The notes beneath the pieces are model-generated. The model had not been told where the DNA came from. It did no database searches and was given only the letters and a program-made list of their open reading frames with translations. This document shows, one piece after another, positions 10,523 to 20,344 of a stretch of DNA of 64,000 nucleotides; within the stretch, counting starts at the first letter, position 1, and every line of letters begins with the position of its first letter. Source of the stretch: Poa pratensis (lineage: Eukaryota > Streptophyta > Magnoliopsida > Poales > Poaceae); the NCBI GenBank assembly GCA_947311845.1, contig CAMZMU010000041.1, forward strand, positions 135,638,965 through 135,702,964, in the 5' to 3' direction. A program made the translations under genes and the position numbers.

Positions 10523-11704
10523 TACAATTTAATTTAGCTGATTCTACTTGAGTTTGGGCACGCTTTCAGTTTATTAGTTTTCTGACTGTTGGAGTCAATT
10601 CGATAATGTAATGATCGCTTTGAAAAAATTGATTAGTGATGGTAGTAGAAAAGGCAGAATATGGTTTGAGAGTAATTTAGATACGGTACAGTATTTGTAT
10701 CCATTTTTCTATTGATAAATGATCTGAGAAACACAACTATACTGAAGGGATGCTGATTTAGTAACATATTACCTTATGATCTGTTAATTCGACAAACTCA
10801 ATTTTGATATTTGCCTTCTCCATGAGTTGGAGATACAAAGCAGCAGAATAATGTGCAATTGTTTCCTGGTCAATCATAAAATCTATGAAGTGAAACCCTT
10901 TTTAATAAGATTTTCATGTGTATCGAATTAATCTCCTTAAACCATCGATTTTTGAAGTTTGAATGAGTCTTTGTCTATGGGAGTTTACATGTGGCTATTA
11001 ATACTTGTACATATTTACCCTGGCTTGATCATACTCATCTTATCTCAAGATGTAGTTTGATCAGTAGGGATTAAAACAAGTATTTATTTTTTTAGCTTAA
11101 ACAGCCCATTCACACATTTAGGGGTTGAGGATGGTTCTTCTGTTTCCTTCTGAGATGAAGTCCCATTAGGTCATTTTTTAGATGTTAAAATAATATCTTA
11201 AACCCAACGTTTAGCTGGCGTGTGGACACTCTAATATTTCACCTATCAACCCAAATGCATTGTGTCATGCAACTACATAGATCTGTAACATATCATCATC
11301 AGTCCATAAACTAACATGTCAATGACTGAAGTTTAATTGTGTAAAGTCATTCAGGCTTTGGTTTGTTCCACTTTGGTCGAAGCTTGGAACCAAAGTGCTT
11401 TTAGATCATTTACCGGTTCTTTTCATGGTTCCACATAATGTAGTTAGATTAAAATTGTATAACCAGCATGTAACTTCTTCATATAATAATCTAATGCGTA
11501 CTTGTTTTCCTGGTATGAATTTCATTCGTCAAGGTACTCCAGTTGAAGGGGATGCGGCAAATTGGATTATTATATGCTTGAGATCCATTGTGGGGGACTT
11601 GAACTTGCCATATTGAATTAGTATTTCGTCTTGACGCATTAGCAATTGCCCCTGCTACATATGTGCTATCTCCTGTAGCTAAGACAAAAAAAGCAGCGCT
11701 TATT
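10523..11704. other. No gene recognised
   Basis: AT-rich sequence. A short plus-strand open stretch around 11,395-11,616 is not similar to anything I recognise. No terminal repeats or RNA genes seen. Confidence 0.3.
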
Positions 11705-12520
11705 GTCAAGCTGCATGATCCAAGTTCAGTTAAATCAGTTCATCTTATTTTATCTTTTTTTTTGTTCAGTCTTCTTTGTTCCATTCTTATTTTTAAGTCT
11801 GATGATTCATAGTTTTCAGTTTCTGTTATTCATTCTTCTTATTTTATCTTACCTGTTTTTCCTTTCATTCAAACATATTACGTGCTTCTTTCTTTTCTTC
11901 AGTCATTTTTAGTGTTCTTAGTTCTTTTAGTTTTCACTTTGATCAGTCCACAGTTTCAGTCATCATTGTTTAGTTTCAGTTCTCATTTCCTCATTCTGCT
12001 CTGTTTCTTGTCATCTTTTATCTCATTTTCTTGTATTTGCTCTGTTTTATTTATCTCAGTCTATGTACATAGGTTTAATTAGTTTTTGCTAAGACATTTT
12101 TCATTTTCTTCTTTTCTCAGTTAATTTGCATCCTAATATCATTTTCTCAGTTTTGCATCCTGAGTTGTTTCAGTATCTCAGTTTCCACTTTCTGTCATTC
12201 CTCTTTTGGTTCTGTTCCTTAGTTTCTTAGTCATCTCAGTGTGTTCAGTGTCATAGTTTTCCAAGTCAGAAATAAAGCATAAGCTTTAGTTTGGTCAGTC
12301 ATTAGTTTGTTAGTTTATTTTGCTCAGTTTATCACTTCATTTACTTAGTATCTCAGTTTTCTTCAGTCCTACACACTTTTTCATTCTGAAGTATCAAGTA
12401 TTTCGTCATTTGATCTTCCGCTTATTTCTTCCTTCAGTCATCAATCTTCAGCTCTGTAAGTCCTTTGCAATTTCTACATGTCAATCATCAGTCTTCAGTG
12501 TATCTTTGTGGTGCGTGTCT
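11705..12520 (+). repeat. T-rich tract with dense TCAGT words
   Basis: About 800 bp with strong T over A bias on the plus strand. I counted at least 20 occurrences of TCAGT (often TTTCAGT or CTCAGT), against fewer than one expected for a random pentamer. Spacing is irregular, so this is not a clean tandem array; it looks like a degraded simple-sequence expansion. The plus-strand ORFs in it are low-complexity Phe/Leu/Ser strings and are not believed to be genes. Confidence 0.6.
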
Positions 12521-12789
12521 CTGTGTGGTGGTGGTGCAGAGATTGATGCGGCTACGTCAACTCGGAGCCTCTGGACAGACATCGCCCACTGCATCCATGT
12601 CTCTCTAGGATTGTCAATTGGATCTGTAAGCTTCATTCTTGTCCATTTTTTAGGGTTTTGCTGATGTTGCTTGGGATGATGGCTTGCTTATGTGTTTCGA
12701 ACCCTCGAATGGCATATCTATATCCTGTATATGAGACTAGTTCTAGTGGACTCTTAGGAGGTGTTCCATAGGAAGTTGCAATTGCTTTA

Positions 12790-13265
12790 TTATGTTGCCA
12801 ACAATCTGTAACTTTGGTTGTCGATGTAATCTATAGACTTGTAACTTATCATTATGTTGGTATCTTTTATGTGTTGATCTCAATGGATATTTCATTAGAG
12901 ATAATTTCTGAGCGTCTTATTGATATAGTAGGCTGTGAAAATGTTAGTGCTATTAATCAAGTCAAAATAGATAAAAGAAACATAATAAATGCTGGATCCA
13001 TACGTGTTTAGCTACAATTTCAGAGCTATTGGTTCTGCATACATTTTGCTTGTTCTTTTCAACTCCATTATTTTCAGAGCCCGTTGTCTACACACGGTTC
13101 ACTGAATCATATATAGAGGAACTAAATAGTCCAAAAAGTATGGTGCCTCCGTCAGTACGTCAGCGCGGAAGCATGCCGAAATATGTGGATTCGCCCTTGG
13201 AGCTTTCTCTCGTGATGGTAGACGATCAGCGGCAGCTGCAGGTTGCAGAGATGAGGTTTAAATGA
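12790..13265 (+). other. Unrecognised exon-like open stretches
   Basis: An open frame at 12,814-13,011 (VVDVIYRLVTYHYVGIFYVL and onward) is followed by a TTATTTTCAG acceptor-like site. After it another open frame runs to a stop at 13,265 (VVYTRFTESYIEELNSPK; PPSVRQRGSMPKYVDSPL). Composition and the splice-like site suggest remnants of a spliced gene, perhaps captured by a transposon. I could not identify the family; a faint resemblance of the first part to adaptin mu subunits is not convincing. Confidence 0.25.
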
Positions 13266-13312
13266 TCCGAGTACTTTGGAGTCCCTTGCGTGTAGAGAAG
13301 GAGAGGCATTTT

Positions 13313-13686
13313 GGCTCCGGAGCTAATATGCTCCTACCCAATTAAAACATTCATATCATAAAAAATAGTAAAACATTTTAAAAATTCTGAAAAATATTAG
13401 TGACGAACATATACATGTTTTCTAAAAACGTGCCAAGTTTCGTGATGAAATGACGTGTGGTGTTCTGTGCGGAAAAAACAGTAATCTAAAAAAATATTTT
13501 TTTAATAACATTTTGGCCGCTGATTTTTTTTTCTTTTGCACAGAGCAGCATCAAATGTCAGCTCACCACAAATTTGGCACGAATATATAAGACTTGTATA
13601 TGTTAGTCATAATATTTTTATAATTTTTTAAAATATTTATTATTTTTTTATTTTTTTATTCGAAGGAGCATATGAGCTTAGGAGCC
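13313..13686. mobile_element. Foldback/MITE-like element, 374 bp
   Basis: The ends are inverted repeats of about 23 bp. The left reads GGCTCCGGAGCTAATATGCT and the right, on the opposite strand, GGCTCCTAAGCTCATATGCT, continuing CCT in both. The interior is AT-rich without ORFs. No clear target duplication, so the superfamily is not assigned. Confidence 0.6.
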
Positions 13687-13689
13687 ATT

Positions 13690-14013
13690 GTGAATTTCCA
13701 GTAGAGAAGCTCTATGTCTTTCTGGTGACTTGCCTCAACAAACTGCAAATAGCCTCTGATTACAAGGAAGTGATTAAGGACATTAGAAGGGGCACGCTGG
13801 GAACATATGGTCCCATTGTACAAGAGATTGTCAGACGAGCTGCTGGTTTCAACATTTGCCCTTTCTCTCATGAACATGGGAACTCCAAATTTGACGCTCA
13901 TATCTTTCTAAGTTTCCTTCTTCAGGTGTGGGGCGCCATCTGTGACTGGGAACCCCTCGTGATGCTATTACTGTACCCAGCACAAACCGTTTTGATTTTT
14001 CTCGGACCCAGGT
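13690..14013 (+). other. Unrecognised ORF adjoining the foldback element
   Basis: An open frame enters from the element boundary and reads EKLYVFLVTCLNKLQIAS, DYKEVIKDIRRGTLGTYG, PIVQEIVRRAAGFNICPF. A CTTCTTCAG acceptor-like site lies inside it near 13,925. The amino-acid composition is protein-like. I do not recognise the family, and no start, promoter or upstream exon could be established. Confidence 0.25.
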
Positions 14014-14876
14014 GAACATAATATCGATCTGTGTGGTGGTTTGGTCAGGGTCCGATCTTATACATGTGCAAAGGGTATGTGAAGGCTAGGATCTCTGTAC
14101 TCCACCATAGGGCTTTTTTTTAAAGATATCTGACCCTTTTGAGAAACTTAGCACATGTTTTGGCTCTTATTCAAAAACAATTTCTAACTGTGGCCTCTTA
14201 GAGCATCTCCAACAGCGGCTGTAAAAACGTCGCGCGCGATATACCGGTCGTTTGCCGCGCGCGGGGCCGTTTTGCGTGCTCCAGCGGACGCGCGATAAAA
14301 TCGCCGCACGGGATATTCGTCCAGCGCGCTGGAGGAAGCGGTACCTTCTGCGCCAAACCTCCAGCGTGCCGTCCAGGGCGCGGGGAAAAGCTGCCAGCGC
14401 ATGAATCTCTCCAACCGCCAGATCTGAAAGCTCCCGCCGCTCGCGCCGCCGCCCGCACCTCTTCCCCCCATTTTTCTCCGGTGACCCAGCGCTGCCGCCG
14501 GCGCTCCCGCCGCTCCTCAGTGCGCCGCCGCTTCTATGGACGCGCGGACTTCGCCGCGGCGTTGATTTGGGCGCCGCCGTCACCGACGCGGCCGAGGCTT
14601 CCGCCGTCCCTCGGCAGCGCGTCTTCGCCGCCTCGCCGTCACCCCTCCGCCGCCAAATCGCCGCCACCCCTTCGCCGACCGAGCGCGCAGAAGCTCCACT
14701 GAACAGCGCACGGCGCCGGCTGCACCTCCGCGCTCAAAAGGTGTTTGAGAAAACACTTGCAAGGTATGAATTCGGTGTAAATTTGCTAAACGAATTTTGT
14801 GCATTGCTAGTTTGTAGTTTTATAGTACATTGAATTAAATTTTGTAGATGACTAAATCATATGATTCTTCAAGTTT

Positions 14877-15261
14877 GTAGATTTAGTACATTTGTCAAGC
14901 CGGTTAAGAATCCGCAAGGTAGAAAAGAGCTTGATTTCCACAATGCTCAAGCGGTGGCTAGGAAAGATGTGGAGAGAGCTTTTGCGATTTTGCAAACCCA
15001 ATTTGCTATTGTCAGAGGGCCGGCTAGATTTTAGGATCAAGACATGATTGGGTACATCATGGCCGCTTGTGTGATCATGCATAACATGATCATCGAGAAT
15101 GAGCGGGGCAAGATTTAGACTACACCCACTATGAGTTGATGGGTCATCCCGTGCGAGTGCGGAGGAGGGCGGAGAGGGTGGCCCGGTTTGTTGCATCTTA
15201 TCATGTCATTCGACGCAATGAAACGCATAATGAACTTCAAAAAGATCTAATCGAGGAGTGA
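14877..15261 (+). pseudogene. Harbinger (DDE_4-type) transposase C-terminal remnant
   Basis: The plus strand reads FVKPVKNPQGRKELDFHN, AQAVARKDVERAFAILQTQF, AIVRGPARF, then a TAG in the next codon, then MAACVIMHNMIIENERG. It continues in another frame as DLDYTHYELMGHPV and ELQKDLIEE before a stop. The ARKDVERAFxxLQxxFxIVRGPAR and C-IMHNMIIE blocks are the conserved C-terminal part of plant PIF/Harbinger transposases. A stop and one frameshift inactivate it, and the N-terminal DNA-binding and most catalytic residues are missing. Confidence 0.75.
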
Positions 15262-15307
15262 TGGGCATGGAATTGGCAACAATGAGTTGATGAACTATGC
15301 ATTCTAT

Positions 15308-15405
15308 TGTTGTATGAACTATTTATTGTTGTATGAACTATTTATTGTGTGATGAACTATTTATTTGTGTTGTAATAATTGAACTATTTATTGTCGATTT
15401 ATTGT
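15308..15405 (+). repeat. Short tandem repeat in Harbinger subterminal region
   Basis: TGAACTATTTATTG is repeated four times with TTGTA/TGTGA spacers, giving units of about 19-25 bp. Confidence 0.6.
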
Positions 15406-15631
15406 GCGTATGTTTGATCTTCTTGGTTGTATGTTGAAGTACAAATCTTGTTTGTGCTTGCCGCGCGCGCTGCAGTTTTTGGGCGTCTGCTGGAGCGCTG
15501 CGTTTCGGCGCGCTAAACTATAGCGCTGCTGGAAAAGCAAAACCGACGCCCCGCGCGCAAAAACGTCTTTTTGGCGCTGCAAAGAAAATATAGCGCGCCA
15601 CGCCGAAGCGCGTCTGTTGGAGATGCTCTTA

Positions 15632-16039
15632 CGATGGAGCCGAAGTTGCGTAGTTCAGCGCTATCCTATTTGGGCGCCGAACCCCTATTTTGGTCCCATA
15701 ATTTTTCCCAAGTTCTTTTTCCTAAGAACTTAGGAGATCTAGAACGGGTCGTGTCCAGAGAGGATGGAGCCGACCTATACAAGCACAGCTCCATCTTTTT
15801 TGGCGCCGACCAAGGGATCAGATTTTAAAATAGTTTTGGGAGGGGCAAGAAGTGAGATAAGTTTTACCTAGGGGCCATATTTGGCAAATAAAAATACGTT
15901 TTTACAAAATAACCCCCCCCCCCCCCCCCCCCCCACATTCATTGAATGAAATAGCGCAACGGCGCATGTAATAGAGAAGTCACATATTACAAAACGCATT
16001 AGCCTCGAGAAACATTTTCTCAATCCCTAAGAGGTGATA
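15632..16039. other. Interval with a 22-nt poly-C run
   Basis: No gene recognised. A homopolymer of 22 C lies at 15,913-15,934, a place where length is likely to be misassembled. Sequence to the right is the expected 3' flank of the minus-strand LINE fragment. Confidence 0.5.
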
Positions 16040-17011
16040 TCGCCCAATTGGTAAATATCTGCAGGTGGCGGCGACGCTCGTCATCTGTCAGTGATAGGGA
16101 AAGGAGCTTCGGGTCCATGCGATTCGCAGCACTTCCCCATGCGGCCTCTCCAAGATCCAGATATCATTGTCCAACAGAGCTTGATCCTTGCACAGCGGCC
16201 GTCATCGACACAGCAACTTGATCATCTCCGACCAGACCATCGTCATGCTCGAGCAGCGAAAATCCTGGAAACATGTAGAATTCTGAAGATTCCATAAGGC
16301 CCATAACGCAGCAACATAAAATATTTTTGCAACAACATTTTTATGCGAGGACCAAAGTGTTAGAAATATAATGTATTGCACAACCCTTTCCATCAGTTCG
16401 GACTTTTGGAATAATTGGCTAGTGCATCAATTTAATATGGTATCAGAGTCAGAGGTCTAGAGTTCAAATCCTGGCTAACGCGGTATTAAAAATAAATATC
16501 CGCGGACACCCTAAATCCACGTCCTAGGCCCGTGAAGAAAAAGTCCACAGCCTGGACGTGAGGGGGAGTGTTAGAAATATAATGTATTGCACAACCCTTT
16601 CCATCAGTTCGGACTTTTGGGATAATTGGCTAGTGCATCAATTTAATACAAAGCAAACACACTGACTCAACGTTAGAACCAATAGATTTCTGAATAATCT
16701 CAGAAACTGTCGACCAACAAGCGCGGGCAACCACACACTCAATGAACAAATTTGGAATGGATTCTCGTTCTGAGCAACAAAAAAACACAGTTTTTGTCCT
16801 CGGCATGGCGATGTTTCTGTAGATTATCTCGAGAGGAGTTTATTATGAATTAGCAGCCATAAGAAAACTTGAATCCGAACTGGGATAGAAATCTCCCAAT
16901 ATGGTGCGAGTGCACATGTGGGATGCGCCCCAAAATTAAGTAAATCATAAAAGGAAGCCGAGGTATAAACCCCACACTTTGTGTATTTCCAAAAAATAAA
17001 AATACTTCGGC
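16040..17011 (-). pseudogene. LINE (non-LTR) reverse transcriptase C-terminal fragment
   Basis: The minus strand reads GVYTSASFYDLLNFG, YWEISIPVRIQVFLWLLIHN, then KLLSRDNLQK. After a transposon insertion at 16,358-16,648 it continues NVVAKIFYVAALWALWNLQN and CFQDF. This is the zf-RVT region and C-terminus of plant LINE ORF2, where the WxLxxPxRIQxFLWLxxHNKLLTR block is diagnostic. Frameshifts are present and the reverse transcriptase and endonuclease domains are absent, so it is 5'-truncated, as is usual for LINE copies. Confidence 0.65.
16358..16648 (+). mobile_element. Complete miniature LTR retrotransposon (TRIM/SMART type), 291 bp
   Basis: Two 80-bp direct terminal repeats (16,358-16,437 and 16,569-16,648) start TGTTAGAAATATAATG and differ at one position I can see. 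Immediately after the first is TGGTATCAGAGTC, a primer-binding site for initiator tRNA-Met. Immediately before the second is the purine tract GAGGGGGAG. The element is flanked by 5-bp target duplications CAAAG (16,353-16,357 and 16,649-16,653). It has no coding capacity and must use proteins from other elements. The size matches the very small LTR retrotransposons described in grasses. It sits inside a LINE fragment. Confidence 0.9.
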
Positions 17012-17539
17012 AGGGGAGTGCCTCCTTCAAGGATTCAGTTGTTTTCTTCAAGGCTTCAGCTGTTTTCTTCATCAACGTCCCCGTCTCTTGCAAACTCTAC
17101 TGCCAGCCTTTCAAATTGAGCTGTCTCTATCTCAATTGTGAGTGCCACGTCCACTTTGTGATGCTCAAGGTTGCTCCTTCCTCTTTGGGAGGAGCTCTTC
17201 GAAGTGCTAGGTTGCGTGATTGAATGCAAAGGGCTGGACCTCGAGACTGAATGCTGATATGCCGATACTGCTGAATGTTGATATGCTGAATTTCCCCTCA
17301 ATACGCAGGAAACATGATAAGACAGATATTAGGTGACAAAATACAAGCGACACGGGCAATTGAAACCGCACGGAAACCAATTCAGGCTGCAGACGTAGAT
17401 CTAAGCAAAAGAACAGGGTTCTTCAGTAGCACTATTTTTTGCTGTACAAATTCTAGTTGATGTGTGAAATAAGTTTGATCTGCAAACGGTGTTTCTTTTG
17501 TTCGGTCTTTTCATGGAAGCTAGCTACTGAAACATTTAC
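17012..17539. other. Unrecognised interval between LINE fragments
   Basis: A minus-strand open stretch near 17,060-17,300 includes VALTIEIETAQFERLAVEFA followed by GDVDEE, then a stop. Just below it are direct repeats (GGCTTCAGCTGTTTTCTTC and relatives, 17,030-17,075). The family is not recognised. The rest is non-coding. Confidence 0.3.
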
Positions 17540-17696
17540 GATTCAGGCTAACAGAAGCATACCATGCCCTAATGTGTTGCCAACCTGCATCATCTGTGAT
17601 GTTGACACAGAAGATGGATACTACGCTGTTATGAACTTCACAAAATCTAGAGCGCCCTTAGGCAAAGTCTTGGCCAAGTCTGAGAATCGCTCCTGA
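17540..17696 (+). pseudogene. Small LINE zf-RVT-like fragment
   Basis: The plus strand reads LPTCIICDVDTEDGYYAVMN and FTKSRAP. This resembles the C-x2-C ... H/Y-A-x-x-x-C/F-x-K-A segment at the end of plant LINE ORF2 (zf-RVT). The second metal-binding residues are altered. It is opposite in strand to the neighbouring LINE fragment, so a separate insertion. Tentative. Confidence 0.35.
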
Positions 17697-17734
17697 TAGG
17701 AAATCTATATTCAGTATGCACTATTGTAAACCCC

Positions 17735-18045
17735 CATACTCAGCTCCATGAGCGGGGATGACAAAGCCAGACACCAATCATGTGGCCTAGCTGACAGCAT
17801 GTGGTCATATCTGCGATGATCTAGCGTGGTCTGGTAATTAATCGGTTGACTACTTCTTCCCAATAGCAGTATTTTACATGATGTTGGAAAATGACACATT
17901 CATATATAGTAAAATCATTGTTTACATAGTCGATAACTAAGATTTTATTATTATCCAAACAATGACACGAGCACCCACCCTAGCAAAAGGTTTACACAAT
18001 AAAGTCATTGTCAACATGTGTTTAGGAGCATGCTAATCATGGATG
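17735..18045. repeat. Duplicated F-box 3' flank (copy of 41,277-41,608)
   Basis: The segment matches 41,277-41,608 closely, with shared stretches such as ACCAATCATGTGGCCTAGCT, GCAGTATTTTACATGATGTT and ATGTGTTTAGGAGCATGCTA, and more weakly 9,330-9,560. Here it runs directly into the F-box fragment; in the 41 kb copy similarity ends at about 41,608. Confidence 0.7.
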
Positions 18046-18656
18046 GTCGAATCCCCAAGTTCACCGGAGCTAAGATAGCATTCCACTGTAGGATAAATGG
18101 CCCTCAAGGTGCGGTATATTTCTGAACATTCGTCGTTGCTCGGTGTAAGTTCAGGTGCCACCTTCACATCAATTCTTGTGAGCATTGGGGCACACCTTGA
18201 TATCAATTTTAGGAAGTCAAATTCATGATCTTCTCCTTGAAAGCCATCGATTTCCACTTGTTCGAGATCACTCATGGAGATAGTTTGGGTTCTCCAATTG
18301 GTCGGCGCGCACCTTTGGCTCTGCATGCTGCTGCTGCTTCTTCTTCTTCTTTTTCTTGTTCGTTCGCCTAAAAAAATTGAATTACTATCTTTCTGCTTTA
18401 CTAGGCCATAAATATATATGAATGTACTTATGCATATGTTTTGATGAACAATTACCTCTGGTTTCCGCAGGGCAATCTTAAGCCTCCGCAAAGTAGCAGT
18501 AGGGAAATGTTTCGTCCCAAGGAGGTGCAACACTAGTGCTCCATAGACATGCCCCCGCGTTGTGAGATGTAGCTCCAGAACACTAAAGTCCCTTGAAACC
18601 TCGAAAATGTCTTCCCACACATACGTGGCCGTCTCGGGCTTATCCTGGGCGCCCAC
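18033..18656 (-). pseudogene. F-box/FBD-like protein C-terminal fragment
   Basis: The minus strand reads FSVLELHLTTRGHVYGALVL, HLLGTKHF and TATLRRLKIALRKPE. After a likely intron (about 18,368-18,455, GTAATT...TTTTAG) it continues NWRTQTISMSDLEQVEIDGF, then EDHEFDFLKLISRCAPMLTR and PTVECYLSS. This is the C-terminal LRR/FBD-like part of the large grass F-box family; such proteins are SCF ubiquitin-ligase substrate receptors. The F-box and most repeats are missing upstream. Removing the apparent intron does not keep the frame, so I treat it as a pseudogene fragment. A decayed copy lies at 9,891-10,300. Confidence 0.65.
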
Positions 18657-19065
18657 TCACTCTTTGAGATATGTGCTACATTCCTTACTCATTGCAAAGA
18701 ACCCCTCCATCATATTTTGTACTCATTGCAAAAAACACCTCCAACTACGTTGCTTATTTCATTCACCATTCATTCAGTTTGAATCTGTACCAACAGAGTA
18801 CAATTTACATTATGTACTTTCATCCATCCGATAAATAAAAATAGTTACATTTTCTCACCACTCTCACCATCAAATAGAAATGAGGACTCAAAACATCTCA
18901 AAAAAAATACTGAGGATTCAGAAGAAAAAATGGCTGTCTTACATTGAACATAATTGAGCAAGAAACACAACCCAGCGAGATCAAGCAGAATATTATCTCA
19001 TATTGCAAATTTCTAAACACAACACATGAGCATGAATAAGGGTAATCATTGCGAATGCACAGATC
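18657..19065. other. No gene recognised
   Basis: AT-rich sequence between the F-box fragment and the NPH3 fragment. No ORF or repeat of note. Confidence 0.3.
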
Positions 19066-19278
19066 AAAGGAAAATGTCCAGTGTCGTGTACACGCCGCCA
19101 TAGCAGCTCACCGTGGAGTCTGGCTGGTTCGCGGCGACGGCAAGGAGCCTGGACACGCCCAGCCCCAGCCCCTGGTCCGGTGAGATCGCTGCGAGCTACT
19201 TGTCCACCTTCACGTAGCCCACGAACATCCTGACGAGCCTCACGTCGTACGTGTCTTCGCCATCGCCAGAGACGAGGA
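19066..19278 (-). pseudogene. NPH3-domain gene, C-terminal side of insertion
   Basis: The minus strand, reading away from the retrotransposon, gives ILVSGDGEDTYDVRLVRMFV, GYVKVDK, a TAG where Tyr is expected, LAAISPDQGLGLGVSRLLAV and GGVYTTLDIFL. This is the NPH3 domain segment in which a DxYL-E-A-D element is followed by DGxYRAxDxYLK. NPH3/RPT2-like proteins are substrate adaptors of CUL3 ubiquitin ligases in phototropin signalling. The N-terminal half is on the far side of the 21-kb insertion at 40,264-40,755. The premature TAG and lack of the remaining C-terminus show it is dead. Confidence 0.6.
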
Positions 19279-20344
19279 TGATGTAGGTTGGTCCCGATTT
19301 TCACGGATTTGGACGGAGGGAACGATGAACACGAAGAACAAGTGATGAACACAAGAACACCAAGAGGGGAAAAGCACCAAATCAAAGATAACTAGCAAGA
19401 CATAACTCAGCAAGACTCAATTGGTAACAAATTCCCGAGGGTAGCCCCCAATTCTCCTCTCCCAAGCACACCTTACTCTTAGCATTGTTTGTCCAATTGG
19501 TCAATCCAACCAATCCAATCTAGTCACCACAAGATGGAAGATTAGCAAGTAATCGCAACTACAAGCGGAAGCCTTGGTATCCACGAAGTGATCTTCTCCA
19601 CAAGGGAGGACTTGGTTCATCTCCACAAGGGGAGGCCTTGATTCATCTCCATAGGAGGAAAGAGACACTTTGAGAAAAAGGAGCAATGCTCTACTCTAAT
19701 CCCAAATCATAGTCTAACCCTAACCCTAGGAAGGGAATGCACTATTTATAGTCTAGATCCAAAAGGGGATAAGATTACAAGGCACGATAGCCTTTTCAGC
19801 GCGCAGGCTCACCCGCAGCGGTAGTACCGGCTGGAGCCCGGTAGTACCGGGCCAGTACCGGGGTCACTACCGGGATAGAACTTGACGATACCCGTAGCTC
19901 CTGGGAGATCCGGTAGTAGACACGGTAGTAGGCGCGGTAGTACCGCGCCGGCGGGTGGCAGTAGTACCGGGGCGGCAAGGCGCGGTAGTACCGGCCCCGG
20001 TAGTCTCTCCGGCAGGTGACACGTCAGGCGGAGGCGGTAGTACCGGGTCATGCCCGGTAGTACCGCCCGATGCAGTTTGAGCTTCTTCTTCTTCTTGGCT
20101 GCTCTCTTGGCCATCTTCTTGGGTCTTCTCTTGGTCATCTTCTCCACTCCATTGTGGGTCGTCGTCAAGGTGGTTCCTGAGTATGCATAAAGTGTCCGAA
20201 TGAAGTAGCAACTCATTCAAAGGAGTGTCGAGATCGCACATAGATAGGAGTGAATTCACGTTATCATGGAGAGCTTTGACTCTTGCTCTTGTCATTGGAC
20301 CATTTGATGGTGTTGGTGTTGTGTGCCTAGGTTGCACTACATCA
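19279..20344 (-). repeat. 3' LTR of outer gypsy element
   Basis: 1066 bp, paired with 39,188-40,258. The two differ by scattered substitutions and by small indels, mainly within the GGTAGTACC palindrome region, so they have diverged since insertion. Confidence 0.9.
19815..20070. repeat. Array of CGGTAGTACCG palindromes inside the LTR
   Basis: The near-perfect palindrome CGGTAGTACCG or a half form (GGTAGT, AGTACCG, CACTACCGG) occurs about a dozen times at irregular spacing. The partner LTR (39,727-39,980) has a corresponding but rearranged set, with one extra unit and one missing. Two more copies occur in the leader at about 38,850-38,885. Confidence 0.75.

Larger units (their letters stand above)
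14201..15628 (+). mobile_element. PIF/Harbinger element with TTA target duplication
   Basis: Terminal inverted repeats GAGCATCTCCAACAG (left, 14,201) and CTGTTGGAGATGCTC (right, ending 15,628) are exact. TTA is duplicated at 14,198-14,200 and 15,629-15,631. GC-rich subterminal regions with CGCGCG words flank a decayed transposase C-terminus (14,877-15,261). At 1428 bp it lacks most of the transposase and the Myb-like second ORF, so it is non-autonomous. Confidence 0.85.

Noticed and set aside
11703..12664. Hydrophobic Phe/Leu/Ser ORFs that could look like membrane proteins
   Set aside because: Direct consequence of the T-rich TCAGT tract; no starts in context and no conserved motif.
12814..13011. 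Possible adaptin mu or similar trafficking protein exon
   Set aside because: Only a faint impression of similarity; no diagnostic motif, so left as unrecognised.
14167..14800. Long overlapping ORFs on both strands in the Harbinger left half
   Set aside because: GC-rich composition of the subterminal region explains them; no recognisable domain in any frame.
15913..15934. Poly-C run as a functional element
   Set aside because: A homopolymer of this kind is more likely a replication or assembly artefact; noted only as a caution.
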